Shown here in pieces: positions 1 through 9,690 of a stretch of DNA of 64,000 nt; the stretch's first letter is position 1; every line of letters starts with the position of its first letter. Made by a program: the position numbers and the translations under genes. The DNA is from Rheinheimera pleomorphica (GTDB lineage: Bacteria > Pseudomonadota > Gammaproteobacteria > Enterobacterales > Alteromonadaceae). Under the pieces are notes generated by a model, which worked only from the letters and a program-made list of their open reading frames with translations, did not search any database and was not told where the DNA came from. The stretch spans positions 1-64,000 of the forward strand of contig NZ_SIRR01000032.1 of assembly GCF_011634895.1 (NCBI RefSeq), read 5' to 3'.

Positions 1-1200
1 CGTGGCTGGGGCCAGGACAACATTAATAACTACGATACCGGCAGCGATAAGACCGATGCGATCGTATTTGCGGAAGGGATAGCACCGGCAGATATTCAGC
101 TTACCCGTTCTGGTAACAGTTTGGTGTTGTCATTGCTGGGCAGCACCGACCGGATTACGGTGAGCAGCTACTTTGATAGCGATGCTAATGGTGTTTATAA
201 GTTGGAAGAGATCCGCTTTGCTGATGGCACGGTGTGGAATATAGCGCAGGTTAAAGAGCTTGCGATGCAAAGTACGGTTGGCAACGATAGCTTGTATGGC
301 TATGCGACTGATGATGTGCTGCACGGCGGAGAGGGAAATGACACCTTGTTTGGCCAGGCCGGCGATGATGAGTTGCATGGTGAGGCGGGGGATGATCGAC
401 AGTATGGCGGCGAAGGCCAGGACGTGCTGTTTGGTGGTGAGGGTAACGACCAGCTGTATGGTGATGCCGACAATGACCGATTATACGGCGGAGCAGGCAA
501 CGATACGTTGCAAGGCGGTGCTGGAGCTGATGTGCTGGACGGTGGTGAAGGCAATGATTCGCTGAACGGCGGTACAGGCAGTGATGCATATCACTTTGCG
601 CGTGGTTGGGGCCAGGACACGATTAATAACTACGATACGGGTACGGATAAAGCTGATGCGATAGTGTTTGCCGAGGGGATTGCGCCAGCAGATATACAGG
701 TTACCCGTTCAGGTGACAGCTTGGTGCTGTCACTGTTGGGCACTAATGATCGTATTACGGTAAGCAACTATTTCCATAGTGATGGTACCAGTGCTTATAA
801 GCTGGAAGAGATCCGCTTTGCCGATGGCACGGTGTGGAATATAGCGCAGGTTAAAGAGTTTGCGATGCAAAGTTCGGATGGTGACGATAGCTTGTATGGC
901 TATGCGACTGATGATGTGCTGCACGGTGGAGAGGGGAATGACACCTTGTATGGCCAGGCCGGCGATGATGAGTTGCATGGTGACGCGGGGGATGATCGGC
1001 TGTATGGCGGTGAAGGCCAGGACGTGCTGTATGGTAGTGAGGGTAACGACCAGCTGTATGGTGATGCCGGTAATGACCGATTATACGGCGGAGCAGGCAA
1101 CGATACGTTGCAAGGCAGTGTCGGAGCTGATGTGCTGGACGGTGGTGAAGGCAATGATCAACTATCTGGTGGAGCGGGTAATGATACTTACCTTTTTGGC
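1..1200 (+). repeat. two tandem ~600-bp DNA repeats inside the RTX gene
   Basis: Bases 1-600 and 601-1200 are near-identical with a 600-bp period: both begin CGTGG(C/T)TGGGGCCAGGACA and run through the same order of nonapeptides and the same related-domain segment. The second unit diverges after about 1150. More degenerate units start near 1651 and 2197. Each unit encodes one calcium-binding module, so copy-number change would stay in frame. Confidence 0.85.
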
Positions 1201-4200
1201 CGAGGGGATGGCCAGGACACGATCCATAACCACGACGCAGTTGATCATAATAATACCCTAAGCCATGACCGACTTGTGTTTAAAGATGGAGTTGTGCTTG
1301 AGGATGTGGAGTACTACCGCTCGGGTGCTAATCTGGTATTCCGAATAGCGGGCAGCACGGACAGCATAACGGTTAACAACTGGTTTAGCAGCGCTGGTAG
1401 TTACAAACTGCAATCAGTTGAGTTCGCTGATGGTCGTAGCCTGGATTTAGCACAGGTCGAGCAAGACGTGCGAACCATACACGGTGATGCATCAAACAAC
1501 AATATAGCTGGTTTTGAAACCGATGATGTACTGTATGGCCATGAAGGAAATGATTCCTTATTTGGTAAAGATGGCGATGATAAGTTGTATGGTGGTGCAG
1601 GTAATGATGTCCTAGAAGGCAATGCGGGCAGTGACGAGTATCACTTTGCGCGCGGTTGGGGCCAGGATGCGATTAATAACTACGACACTGGCAGTGATAA
1701 AACTGATGCCATAGTGTTTGCTCAGGGCATTGTAGCTACAGATATTCAGGTTACCCGACAAGGTGACCACCTGTTGTTGTCGCTGGTAGATAGTACCGAC
1801 CACATAACAGTAAAAGACTACTTCAACAACGACGGCTCTAGTAGCTATAAGCTGGAAGAGGTGCGTTTTGCTGATGGCGTAGTGTGGAGTATTGAGCAGG
1901 TTAAAGCTTTTGCAATACAAGCTACTGATAGTAGTGATGATTTGCTTGGCTATGCGACAGACGACGTTATCCGAGGTGGTGGCGGGAATGACTCGATTTA
2001 TGGTCGGGATGGCGATGACAAGTTGTATGGTGATGCCGGGGACGATAGCCTAAATGGCGGCTTGGGCAACGATAAGCTGTATGGTGGTGACGGTGATGAT
2101 TATTTGTCCGGTGATGTCGGTAACGACCGCTTAGAAGGTGGTGCAGGTAACGATCGCTTAAGCGGTGGTGCCGGCAGCGATGAATACCACTTTGCCCGCG
2201 GTTGGGGCCAGGACACAATTGACAACTTCGATTCTGATAGCAATAAAACTGACGCCATAGTGTTTGCAGAAGGTATATCAGCAAGTGATATTCGTGTTGC
2301 CCGCGAAGACGATGACTTGCTGTTAACCTTAGCGAATAGCACGGACAGCATTAAAGTAAATGGCTACTTCTTAGACGGTAGTAGTATTTACTTGCTAGAA
2401 GAAGTGCGTTTTGCTGATGGCACTGTGTGGGATGCTGAGCAGGTTAAAACTATCTTGCAACAAGGCACTAGTGGTAACGATGTCTTGTATGGTTTGCAAG
2501 GAGACGATGTTATCCACGCTGGTGCTGGCGATGATGCTATCTACGCAGTAGAAGGCAACAACGAGTTATACGGTGAAGACGGCAACGACACTATAACCGG
2601 TACCGGCTTACTCGATGGCGGCGCTGGCGATGATGTGCTTGAAGGCAAAGGCGCTGATACGTTGCGCGGTGGCGACGGTAACGACACTCTAATCGCCCAC
2701 AGCGATGCCTGGATGCAAAACCAAAGCACACTTGAAGGCGGCAAAGGCAACGACACGCTTTACGGTGGCTTTGGCGACGATACTTATATCTTTAACTTAG
2801 GCGATGGTGCAGATGTAATTATTGAGCGCCGTCAGGGTGAAGCCTACAGCAATGTTGAAGCATCGAACGATACGCTGCAATTTGGTGAAGGCATTGCGGC
2901 GGATGATTTGCTGTTTATCCGCAGTGGCAGTGATTTGCTTATTCGTCACAGTAATGGCACAGACAGCATCACGGTACAAAACTGGTTTGCCGGTTCGGCG
3001 CATTACCAGCTAAATCTGCTGACCTTTACTGATGGCAGTGAGCTAACTGCTGAGCAAATAGAAAGCCAACTGGTTACTTTTGGTACTGAAGGCGATGACA
3101 GCTTGTTTGGCTCGGCACAAGTGGATGTGATTTACGGCGAAGCCGGGGATGACTATATCGATGGCCGCGCTGGTGACGACAAACTTTATGGTGGCGCCGG
3201 TAGCGATACCATAGTGGGTGGCGCGGGCAACGACTTACTGGTTGGCGGTACCGGTGATGACAAATATGTCTATAACCCGCAAACTGGCCAGGACACTATT
3301 GATAATACCGGCGGCGGTTTTGATGGCGTATTCTTTACCAATGGCATAGATGCATCGCGGCTTAGCTTTAGCCAGGATGGCGACGATTTGCTTATTCTGG
3401 TTGATGGTGATGAAACACAAAGTGTGCGGGTATTAAACCACTTCTTAGGTGGTGATGCGGCCATAAGCTATGTGCAACCCAGTGGTGGCTATATGCTGAC
3501 GGCAGAGCAAATTGCCACTGCTATTGCCGCTGGAGGTGAAGAGCCGGTTGACCCGACAGACCCTGTTGAACCAGTCGATCCGGTCGACCCTGTTGATCCA
3601 ACTGAGCCGACAGAACCGGTTGAACCTGGCCAGGGTGGCAGCATAACGCCGGGCTTAGGTGGTAATGATAGCTTAACCGGTACCACCGCTAATGATGTAT
3701 TACTTGGCGGCGCCGGTGATGATGTATTAACCGGCCTGGCCGGCAATGATCGCTTATTTGGCGGTACTGGCAGCGATACCTACATTTACCATGCTGGGCA
3801 GGATCTGATTACTGAGCTCGGCGGTACCGATAAGCTCATCTTTAGCAATGGCATTACCTTTAATCAGGTGGCGTCAGGTTTAACCAAAAGCGGTAATGAC
3901 TTAATCCTGAAAGTAAACGGCAGCAACGACAATAGCGTTACCTTAAGCAATTTCTTCCTTGGCGGTGCGCATTTGGTGGAAAACTTCGAGTTTGAAACCG
4001 GTGGCAGCATCAGTGCCGCACAAATCTTTGGTGCCTTTGGCTTAGCCGTGCCTACTGCTGATGCACCGGTAGTGAACGCTGTGCAAGGAACTGCTGGCAA
4101 CGATACGCTAAATGGCAGCGCCGCGGCAGATATATTGTCAGGCTCGCATGGTAACGACAGATTAAACGGCGGCACGGGCAATGATCAGCTTAGCGGTGGC

Positions 4201-5106
4201 CGTGGCAACGATACCTATGTTTTTAGCGCTGGCAGTGGTCACGACACTATTGATAACAGTGGCGGAGGTGAAGATGTACTACTGTTTGAGGGCATCAGCT
4301 TTAATCAGGTAGCCAGTGGTTTAATGAAATCGGGTAATGACTTGGTATTAAACATTGGTGGCGGCAGTGACAAAGTTACCCTGAAAAACTGGTTCCTTGG
4401 TGGCGACTATGTCGTACCAACCATCCGTTTTGCTGCCGGCGGCGAAATTAGCGCTAACCAGATATTTGGTGCCTTTGGCCTGACCAACCCTAATCCGCAA
4501 GGTTCGCTGGCCTATACCGATTTGCCGGATGAGCGTGCCTTTGGCAATGTGTTTGTTGGCACCGGTGAGACAGAAAACATTGTCGGCTCGTCTGACGATG
4601 ATTTTATCGATGCTGGTAACGGCAATGACATCCTTAACGGCGGCGCGGGTAATGATTACTTGTTGGGGGGCCGGGGCAACGACACTTACCTGTTTGGTGC
4701 TAATGACGGTTATAACACTATCAACAATTATGATCCGACGACAGGGCGTACTGATGTACTGCGTTTTGCGCAGGGTATAAACCCGGGCGATGTCGCGGTG
4801 CAGCGTGATGGTGACAACTTGCTGTTAGTGGTCGCAGACACCAGTGTGGCAGTGGTGAATTATTTTGCCGAGGCAGGCGCCAGTGCTTATCGGTTAGATC
4901 AGATCCAGTTCGCTGATGGCAGTATATGGGCTATGTCAGAGATCAATTCGCAGTTAATGTCGGGTGTTAGCGTTGCTGCTTCTGATCTGGACAGAAACTA
5001 CGCAGGTCTTGTCGATGCGTTAAATGCATTCGATGCAGATAGCGAAGCCGAACTTGGTAGCTTTATACCAGCGGCGATGTCGGCGGAGCAATATACCCAT
5101 TATTAA
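1..5106 (+). CDS. RTX-type (haemolysin-type calcium-binding repeat) giant secreted protein, 5' end missing
   Basis: The frame is open from base 1, so the gene starts upstream; 1701 codons are visible. The protein is an array of glycine/aspartate nonapeptides (GGxGNDxLxG type), which in RTX proteins bind Ca2+ and form parallel beta-rolls. Blocks of nonapeptides alternate with segments such as DxLVLSLLGSTDRITV...YKLEEIRFADGTVW, typical of the haemolysin-type calcium-binding related domain. A Pro/Asp/Glu-rich linker (DNA about 3538-3630) separates the N-terminal repeats from a more diverged C-terminal set. The last ~70 residues lack repeats, as expected for an uncleaved type I secretion signal. 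No ABC exporter genes lie downstream. Probable role is as an extracellular adhesin or matrix protein; an enzymatic N-terminal domain outside the window cannot be excluded. Confidence 0.9.
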   Translation, partial: RGWGQDNINNYDTGSDKTDAIVFAEGIAPADIQLTRSGNSLVLSLLGSTDRITVSSYFDSDANGVYKLEEIRFADGTVWNIAQVKELAMQSTVGNDSLYGYATDDVLHGGEGNDTLFGQAGDDELHGEAGDDRQYGGEGQDVLFGGEGNDQLYGDADNDRLYGGAGNDTLQGGAGADVLDGGEGNDSLNGGTGSDAYHFARGWGQDTINNYDTGTDKADAIVFAEGIAPADIQVTRSGDSLVLSLLGTNDRITVSNYFHSDGTSAYKLEEIRFADGTVWNIAQVKEFAMQSSDGDDSLYGYATDDVLHGGEGNDTLYGQAGDDELHGDAGDDRLYGGEGQDVLYGSEGNDQLYGDAGNDRLYGGAGNDTLQGSVGADVLDGGEGNDQLSGGAGNDTYLFGRGDGQDTIHNHDAVDHNNTLSHDRLVFKDGVVLEDVEYYRSGANLVFRIAGSTDSITVNNWFSSAGSYKLQSVEFADGRSLDLAQVEQDVRTIHGDASNNNIAGFETDDVLYGHEGNDSLFGKDGDDKLYGGAGNDVLEGNAGSDEYHFARGWGQDAINNYDTGSDKTDAIVFAQGIVATDIQVTRQGDHLLLSLVDSTDHITVKDYFNNDGSSSYKLEEVRFADGVVWSIEQVKAFAIQATDSSDDLLGYATDDVIRGGGGNDSIYGRDGDDKLYGDAGDDSLNGGLGNDKLYGGDGDDYLSGDVGNDRLEGGAGNDRLSGGAGSDEYHFARGWGQDTIDNFDSDSNKTDAIVFAEGISASDIRVAREDDDLLLTLANSTDSIKVNGYFLDGSSIYLLEEVRFADGTVWDAEQVKTILQQGTSGNDVLYGLQGDDVIHAGAGDDAIYAVEGNNELYGEDGNDTITGTGLLDGGAGDDVLEGKGADTLRGGDGNDTLIAHSDAWMQNQSTLEGGKGNDTLYGGFGDDTYIFNLGDGADVIIERRQGEAYSNVEASNDTLQFGEGIAADDLLFIRSGSDLLIRHSNGTDSITVQNWFAGSAHYQLNLLTFTDGSELTAEQIESQLVTFGTEGDDSLFGSAQVDVIYGEAGDDYIDGRAGDDKLYGGAGSDTIVGGAGNDLLVGGTGDDKYVYNPQTGQDTIDNTGGGFDGVFFTNGIDASRLSFSQDGDDLLILVDGDETQSVRVLNHFLGGDAAISYVQPSGGYMLTAEQIATAIAAGGEEPVDPTDPVEPVDPVDPVDPTEPTEPVEPGQGGSITPGLGGNDSLTGTTANDVLLGGAGDDVLTGLAGNDRLFGGTGSDTYIYHAGQDLITELGGTDKLIFSNGITFNQVASGLTKSGNDLILKVNGSNDNSVTLSNFFLGGAHLVENFEFETGGSISAAQIFGAFGLAVPTADAPVVNAVQGTAGNDTLNGSAAADILSGSHGNDRLNGGTGNDQLSGGRGNDTYVFSAGSGHDTIDNSGGGEDVLLFEGISFNQVASGLMKSGNDLVLNIGGGSDKVTLKNWFLGGDYVVPTIRFAAGGEISANQIFGAFGLTNPNPQGSLAYTDLPDERAFGNVFVGTGETENIVGSSDDDFIDAGNGNDILNGGAGNDYLLGGRGNDTYLFGANDGYNTINNYDPTTGRTDVLRFAQGINPGDVAVQRDGDNLLLVVADTSVAVVNYFAEAGASAYRLDQIQFADGSIWAMSEINSQLMSGVSVAASDLDRNYAGLVDALNAFDADSEAELGSFIPAAMSAEQYTHY

Positions 5107-5113
5107 ACGCATA

Positions 5114-5133
5114 AGGGCCGTATCAGCGGCCCT
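5114..5133 (+). terminator. hairpin after the RTX gene
   Basis: Inverted repeat AGGGCCG/CGGCCCT with a six-base loop, starting eight bases after the RTX stop codon. The following T-tract is poor, so it is a weak terminator or an mRNA 3'-end stabiliser. Confidence 0.5.
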
Positions 5134-5146
5134 GTTAAATAGCAAA

Positions 5147-5176
5147 AAGGCCCGCATCTGTTGAGATGCGGGCCTT
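5147..5176 (-). terminator. bidirectional terminator between the RTX gene and minE
   Basis: Perfect 13-bp stem AAGGCCCGCATCT/AGATGCGGGCCTT with a four-base loop. Read on the minus strand it lies about 20 bases after the minE stop and is followed by five T; on the plus strand it is followed by a shorter T stretch. It probably ends both converging transcripts. Confidence 0.8.
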
Positions 5177-5195
5177 CTTTAATCACAGGATTTTG

Positions 5196-5456
5196 CTAAC
5201 GCTTATCATCCGGGAAAGTGACGTTAAGCTCTAATACCGACAACTCGTCGTCGCGCTTTTCCAGTGAGACGGCAATTTGCTCTGGCGAGATATCTACGTA
5301 TTTGCGGATCACCTCTAAAATATCGCGCTCTAACTGTGGCAGGTAGTCGGGGCTGTTACGCTTTCTGCGTTCGTGCGCGACAATAATTTGCAGCCGCTCT
5401 TTTGCCGTGTTGGCGGTGTTCTTTTTACTTGAACGAAAATAATCCAGTAACGACAT
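5196..5456 (-). CDS. minE: cell division topological specificity factor MinE
   Basis: 86 residues, the usual MinE length. MinE displaces MinC from MinD and stimulates MinD ATPase, producing pole-to-pole oscillation that restricts FtsZ rings to midcell. The N-terminus ([10 protein letters not shown]) fits the membrane-targeting amphipathic segment; residues about 20-33 ([14 protein letters not shown]) are the MinD-contact helix/strand; the C-terminal part is the dimerising topological-specificity domain. It is the last gene of minCDE, four bases after minD, and ends at a strong hairpin. Confidence 0.97.
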   Translation of the reverse strand: MSLLDYFRSSKKNTANTAKERLQIIVAHERRKRNSPDYLPQLERDILEVIRKYVDISPEQIAVSLEKRDDELSVLELNVTFPDDKR

Positions 5457-5459
5457 GCG

Positions 5460-6269
5460 TTAACCTCCAAAAATCCGTTTTAACAGGCCCTTTTTCTCCA
5501 CAGTTAAAAAGCGGAAAGGCACATTTTCGCCCAGCAGGCGCTCTACCGTATCTAAGTAAGCTTGCCCTGCGTCGCTGTCTTTATCCAAAATTACCGGCTG
5601 GCCAGAGTTTGACGCGTTAAGCACGGCTTGTGATTCCGGAATAACGCCAACCAGGTCGATAGATAAAATTTCTTTTACATCGTCGACACTGAGCATTTCG
5701 CCTTTTTCTACCCGCTCCGGGTTATAGCGGGTAAGCAGCAGGTGCTCTTTAATTGAATCCTGGCCTTGTTCGGCGCGGCGGGATTTACTCGATAACATGC
5801 CTAAAATGCGGTCGGAGTCGCGCACAGAGGACACTTCCGGGTTGGTGACCACTATGGCTTCATCGGCAAAGTACAGCGCCATCATGGCGCCGGCTTCAAT
5901 ACCGGCCGGTGAATCGCACAGAATAAAGTCAAAATCTTTCGCCAGTTCATTTAGCACCCGCTCTACGCCGTCTTTGGTCAGGGCGTCTTTGTCGCGGGTT
6001 TGTGAGGCTGGCAGAATAAACAAGTTGTCGATGCGCTTATCTTTGATCAGCGTTTGCTTTAAATTAGCTTCGCCGTTAATCACATTAACAAAGTCGTACA
6101 CCACGCGCCGCTCGCAGCCCATGATCAAATCTAAATTGCGCAGGCCAATATCAAAATCGATAATGACCGTTTTGTGGCCTTTTAAGGCCAGGCCGGTACC
6201 AATGGCGGCACTGGAGGTGGTTTTACCGACACCGCCTTTGCCTGACGTTACCACTATGATTTTTGCCAT
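5460..6269 (-). CDS. minD: septum site-determining ATPase MinD
   Basis: 269 residues. A deviant Walker A motif GKGGVGKTT at residues 10-18 supplies the signature lysine K11 and catalytic K16 of the MinD/ParA family. The C-terminal KKGLLKRIFGG is the amphipathic membrane-targeting helix. ATP-bound MinD dimerises on the inner membrane, recruits MinC to block FtsZ polymerisation, and is released by MinE. It sits between minC and minE with ten- and three-base gaps, so the three are probably co-transcribed. Confidence 0.98.
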   Translation of the reverse strand: MAKIIVVTSGKGGVGKTTSSAAIGTGLALKGHKTVIIDFDIGLRNLDLIMGCERRVVYDFVNVINGEANLKQTLIKDKRIDNLFILPASQTRDKDALTKDGVERVLNELAKDFDFILCDSPAGIEAGAMMALYFADEAIVVTNPEVSSVRDSDRILGMLSSKSRRAEQGQDSIKEHLLLTRYNPERVEKGEMLSVDDVKEILSIDLVGVIPESQAVLNASNSGQPVILDKDSDAGQAYLDTVERLLGENVPFRFLTVEKKGLLKRIFGG

Positions 6270-6279
6270 AGTAAAATCC

Positions 6280-6993
6280 TTAAACTAATTCTGCTAATAC
6301 CAGTTGGTCGTCTTGTAGTTTGATACAACAAGGCTTACCCCAAAAACTTCCCTGCAGGCTTTCGCTAAGCCAGTAATTACCGGCAATGGATACCAGTTCG
6401 GCTTGCAGGTTGTAACAAAAAATACGTTTGCTGCTATCGCCGCCAGCACCGGCTATGGCCTTGCCGCGCAAGGTGCCATAAATATGGATATTGCCATCGG
6501 CTATCACTTCGGCCCCGGCACCTACGGTACCTTTTACCACCAGATCAGCGCCTTTGGCGTACACCTGTTGGCCTGAGCGCACAGTTTGCTCAATAATTCT
6601 GCTGTCCATTGGCACCGCAACATTATTGGTGACCAGCGTGGTTTGGCGCGGCGTCTCTGCGGTATCTGTTGCCTTGACCGTTTTAGCGTCTTTACCCAGC
6701 TGCAATGCGGCCAGGCCAGCGCGCTGTGCTTGCTGTTTTATGCTGCTATTGGCACCACACACGCCCACCAGCACCAGGTTTAACTCATTAAAAAGCTGTT
6801 TTATCGCATCAAAGTCAGGCGCTTGTTCCACCTCGGTCAGGTTAAGCACTATTGGCGCCTGATAAAAAAACGCCGGTGCCTGCGCTAATTTTTGCTGCAA
6901 TTGCTGCTGTAAGGCATTAAGGCTGAGGTCGGGGCAGGACAGCACCGATAAAGGAAATAAACTGCCTTTTAGTTCCAAAGACTGATCTGACAT
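6280..6993 (-). CDS. minC: septum site-determining protein MinC
   Basis: 237 residues. The N-terminal domain (about 1-105) is the FtsZ-inhibiting part. A short variable linker follows, then a C-terminal beta-helix (about 125-230) with the conserved pattern RSGQQVYAKGADLVVKG...ADGNIHIYG that binds MinD. First gene of minCDE; the 164-bp gap to the divergent ycgL gene probably holds promoters for both directions. No strong Shine-Dalgarno is seen in front of the ATG. Confidence 0.97.
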   Translation of the reverse strand: MSDQSLELKGSLFPLSVLSCPDLSLNALQQQLQQKLAQAPAFFYQAPIVLNLTEVEQAPDFDAIKQLFNELNLVLVGVCGANSSIKQQAQRAGLAALQLGKDAKTVKATDTAETPRQTTLVTNNVAVPMDSRIIEQTVRSGQQVYAKGADLVVKGTVGAGAEVIADGNIHIYGTLRGKAIAGAGGDSSKRIFCYNLQAELVSIAGNYWLSESLQGSFWGKPCCIKLQDDQLVLAELV

Positions 6994-7157
6994 AAGAATA
7001 TCGTGCGCACTTATTAGTATTTACTGTGGTCTGGCTTTTTTTGCCGCAAAGCCCGGCATTTTATTTGCGCTGCGCCTGTCTGGCAGGTACGCAACACCTG
7101 ACGGTCATGTTATAGTTTAGCCCCTGGTTAAGCAAGGTTGAGGCGTGGTTTTATTCG

Positions 7158-7436
7158 ATGCTATGTGCGGTTTATAAAAGTCTGAAAAAAGACAGCACCT
7201 ATTTGTATGTTCAGCGGCGGGACGATTTCTCAGCGGTGCCCGACGTGTTGCTGAAAACCTTTGGTACGCCGGTGCTGGTGACCTTACTTAATTTAGCCAA
7301 ACGGGAACATTTAGCGCTGGCTGATATCGATAAGGTACGGCAGCAGCTTAGCGAGCAGGGGTATTACCTGCAGTTGCCACCGCCCGAGGACAACTTGCTG
7401 GCACAGCACAAAGCCAGCCTGTCCGGTTTATCGTGA
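7158..7436 (+). CDS. ycgL: YcgL family protein
   Basis: 92 residues matching the YcgL domain: an N-terminal CAVYKSLKKDSTYLYVQRRDDFSAVP block, then a conserved LAxxDxxKVxxxLxxQGYYLQLPPP block. Function is not firmly established. In E. coli the homologue lies in the same min-ycgL-ycgM-ycgN neighbourhood, so synteny supports the call. It starts a plus-strand cluster; the next gene begins 22 bases downstream. Confidence 0.9.
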   Translation: MLCAVYKSLKKDSTYLYVQRRDDFSAVPDVLLKTFGTPVLVTLLNLAKREHLALADIDKVRQQLSEQGYYLQLPPPEDNLLAQHKASLSGLS

Positions 7437-7458
7437 TAGCAATTAACAGGCGTTTTTT

Positions 7459-8517
7459 ATGTTTAGACTAACCTTCAACACACTATTTCAAGCCCGTTGC
7501 CGCAGCCTTATCTTTGCTGCATCAGCGGCCATTTTCAGCCTGCCGCTACTGGCAGATGACAGCAAGCCAGCCTTTATTGATTATGTTGCGACGTTAAAGC
7601 AGGAAGCCTTAAGCAAAGGTTATGCGCCTGAGCTGGTTGAGCCGGTATTTGCCAGCTTGCAGTACCATGAGCGCGTGGTGTCTGCTGATAAGAGCCAGCC
7701 TGAATTTGTTGAAACACTAAGTACTTACTTACCGAAACGGGTCAGTGAAACCCGGATACGGATGGCGCGTGAGCGTTACCAGCAGCATTTGCCGCAGCTG
7801 CAGGCCATTGGCCAGAAATATGGCGTGCAGCCACGTTTTATTGTCGCCCTGTGGGGGCTGGAGAGCAGCTTTGGCCGCATTATGGGCAGTTATTCTGTGC
7901 CCTCGGCGTTGGTGACACTGGCCTATGACGGCCGGCGTGAAACCTTCTTCAAACAGGAGTTTTACCATGCGCTGGATATTCTGGCGCAAGGTCATATCAG
8001 TCTGGACAATATGAAGGGCTCCTGGGCTGGCGCTATGGGGCAAAGCCAGTTTATGCCCAGCTCTTTTATGGCCTATGCGCAGGATGGCGATGGTGATGGT
8101 AAAAAAGATATCTGGACTAATCAGTTAGATGTGTTTGCCTCTATTGCGAACTATTTAAAGCAGCAGGGCTGGGATAACAGTAAAACCTGGGGCCGTGAAG
8201 TGCTGTTACCAAAAGATTTTGACGCCAGTCACGCCATTGCCCGTGGCAGCCTGCAACGCAGCGAATGGCTGGGGCGCTGGGCACAATCTGAACGTAGCCT
8301 GGCAGACTGGAATCATCTGGGGCTGCAACGCTTAAATAAAACAGCTTTGCCGCAAAGAGACATTAATGCTGCACTGGTATTGCCTGATGGTGAAGGCGGC
8401 CGGGCGTTTTTAGCCTATGATAATTACAAAGTACTGATGCACTGGAACCGTTCTTATTATTTTGTCACCAGTGTTGGCTATCTGGCCGATTTAATTGTCG
8501 CCGCGGAGTCATCATGA
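7459..8517 (+). CDS. lytic murein transglycosylase, MltB/Slt35 family
   Basis: 352 residues. A hydrophobic N-terminus (about 15-31, ending SLPLLADD) looks like a signal peptide; no lipobox Cys is seen, so it may be periplasmic rather than an outer-membrane lipoprotein. The catalytic Glu lies in LWGLESSFG (about E135), followed by the family motifs SWAGAMGQSQFMPSSF and DGDGDGKKDIW. These enzymes cleave the MurNAc-GlcNAc bond and leave 1,6-anhydroMurNAc ends. The stop overlaps the next gene's ATG by four bases, implying translational coupling with the FAH-family gene. I leave the gene symbol open between mltB and its paralogues. Confidence 0.9.
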   Translation: MFRLTFNTLFQARCRSLIFAASAAIFSLPLLADDSKPAFIDYVATLKQEALSKGYAPELVEPVFASLQYHERVVSADKSQPEFVETLSTYLPKRVSETRIRMARERYQQHLPQLQAIGQKYGVQPRFIVALWGLESSFGRIMGSYSVPSALVTLAYDGRRETFFKQEFYHALDILAQGHISLDNMKGSWAGAMGQSQFMPSSFMAYAQDGDGDGKKDIWTNQLDVFASIANYLKQQGWDNSKTWGREVLLPKDFDASHAIARGSLQRSEWLGRWAQSERSLADWNHLGLQRLNKTALPQRDINAALVLPDGEGGRAFLAYDNYKVLMHWNRSYYFVTSVGYLADLIVAAESS

Positions 8518-9176
8518 GTTATCAGCATCGCACTATTGACGGACAAGCTATCGACCTGCCGGTAGGCAAAGTGGTGTGTATTGGCCAGAACTATCAGGAT
8601 CATATTGCTGAGATGCAAAGCAAAACGGCGCCGCAGGCGTTGTTTTTTATCAAGCCTGCGACGTCTTTGTGTGCGCTGACGCCCGGCTTTAGCATTCCGC
8701 AGGCGCAGGGTGAGGTACATAACGAAACTGAACTGGCGGTGTTAATTGCTAAGCCATTGAAGCAAGCCGATTTTGCTACGGTGAATGACGCTATCTGGGG
8801 GTACAGCTTAGCGCTGGATTTAACCCTGCGCGATGTGCAGGCTGAGCTGAAAAAGCTGGGCCGGCCCTGGGAAGTCGCCAAAGGCTTTGACGGCGCCTGC
8901 CCGGTGGCCGGTTTTGTTGAAAAAAGCCAGCTGCAGCATCCGCAGCAGCTGGAGTTTCGTTTAACGGTAAATGGGCAGCTGCGCCAGGATGGCAATACCG
9001 CCAACATGATCCGTGGCATCAGCCAGCTGATCAGCGAAATGAGCCAGCACTTTACCCTGTTACCGGGTGATATTGTGCTGACAGGCACCCCGGCCGGTGT
9101 CGGCCCACTGCAGCGCGGTGATGAGCTACAGCTGCAACTGGCTGACGTGTTCAGCCTGACAACCCGAGTAGATTAA
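8514..9176 (+). CDS. fumarylacetoacetate hydrolase (FAH) family protein, YcgM-like
   Basis: 220 residues with the compact FAH-superfamily fold. The metal ligands are in EVHNETELAVLI, and the C-terminal motif is GDIVLTGTPAGVGPLQRGD. Family members act as acylpyruvate hydrolases or oxaloacetate decarboxylases; the actual substrate cannot be read from sequence. It overlaps the transglycosylase stop by four bases and is followed two bases later by ycgN, the same order as E. coli ycgM-ycgN. Confidence 0.88.
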   Translation: MSYQHRTIDGQAIDLPVGKVVCIGQNYQDHIAEMQSKTAPQALFFIKPATSLCALTPGFSIPQAQGEVHNETELAVLIAKPLKQADFATVNDAIWGYSLALDLTLRDVQAELKKLGRPWEVAKGFDGACPVAGFVEKSQLQHPQQLEFRLTVNGQLRQDGNTANMIRGISQLISEMSQHFTLLPGDIVLTGTPAGVGPLQRGDELQLQLADVFSLTTRVD

Positions 9177-9178
9177 GC

Positions 9179-9673
9179 ATGACATTAACAGAACGCTTCT
9201 GGGAGCAGAAAACGCTGGACCAGATGACAACTCAAGAGTGGGAAGCACTGTGTGACGGCTGCGCTAAATGCTGCCTGAACAAGTTTATCGACGACGATGA
9301 TGAAGAAGGCCCAACCGCGGTATTGCATGCCGATGAGCAGGTGCATTACACCAATATTGCCTGCCGTTATTTAAACAGTCACAAGTGCGAGTGCACCGAG
9401 TACAACCAGCGTACGGTGCTGGTACCCGATTGCATTGCACTGACCAAAGACAATTTAAAAGACATCTTTTTTATGCCCACCAGCTGTGCTTATCGGCGGC
9501 TGCACGAAGGCCGCGGCCTGCCGCACTGGCATCCACTGTTAAACGGCGGTAAAAAAAGCCTGATGCATAAAAAGCAAATGTCGGTACGCAATAAAACCAT
9601 TTCAGAGTTGCAGGTAAATCTGGACGACTTTGAAGATTTTATCGTGCGCTGGCCACTGAACGATCTGGATTAA
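9179..9673 (+). CDS. ycgN: YcgN family cysteine-cluster protein (UPF0260)
   Basis: 164 residues. The cysteine cluster CDGCAKCC (about residues 23-30), with further Cys in CRYLNSHKCECTEY and VPDC, marks the CxxCxxCC zinc/iron-chelating family. Molecular role unknown. The ATG is two bases after the FAH-family stop, so this is an operon with ycgM. Length and motif spacing are typical. Confidence 0.9.
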   Translation: MTLTERFWEQKTLDQMTTQEWEALCDGCAKCCLNKFIDDDDEEGPTAVLHADEQVHYTNIACRYLNSHKCECTEYNQRTVLVPDCIALTKDNLKDIFFMPTSCAYRRLHEGRGLPHWHPLLNGGKKSLMHKKQMSVRNKTISELQVNLDDFEDFIVRWPLNDLD

Positions 9674-9690
9674 GCCGCAGGAAGTTAACC

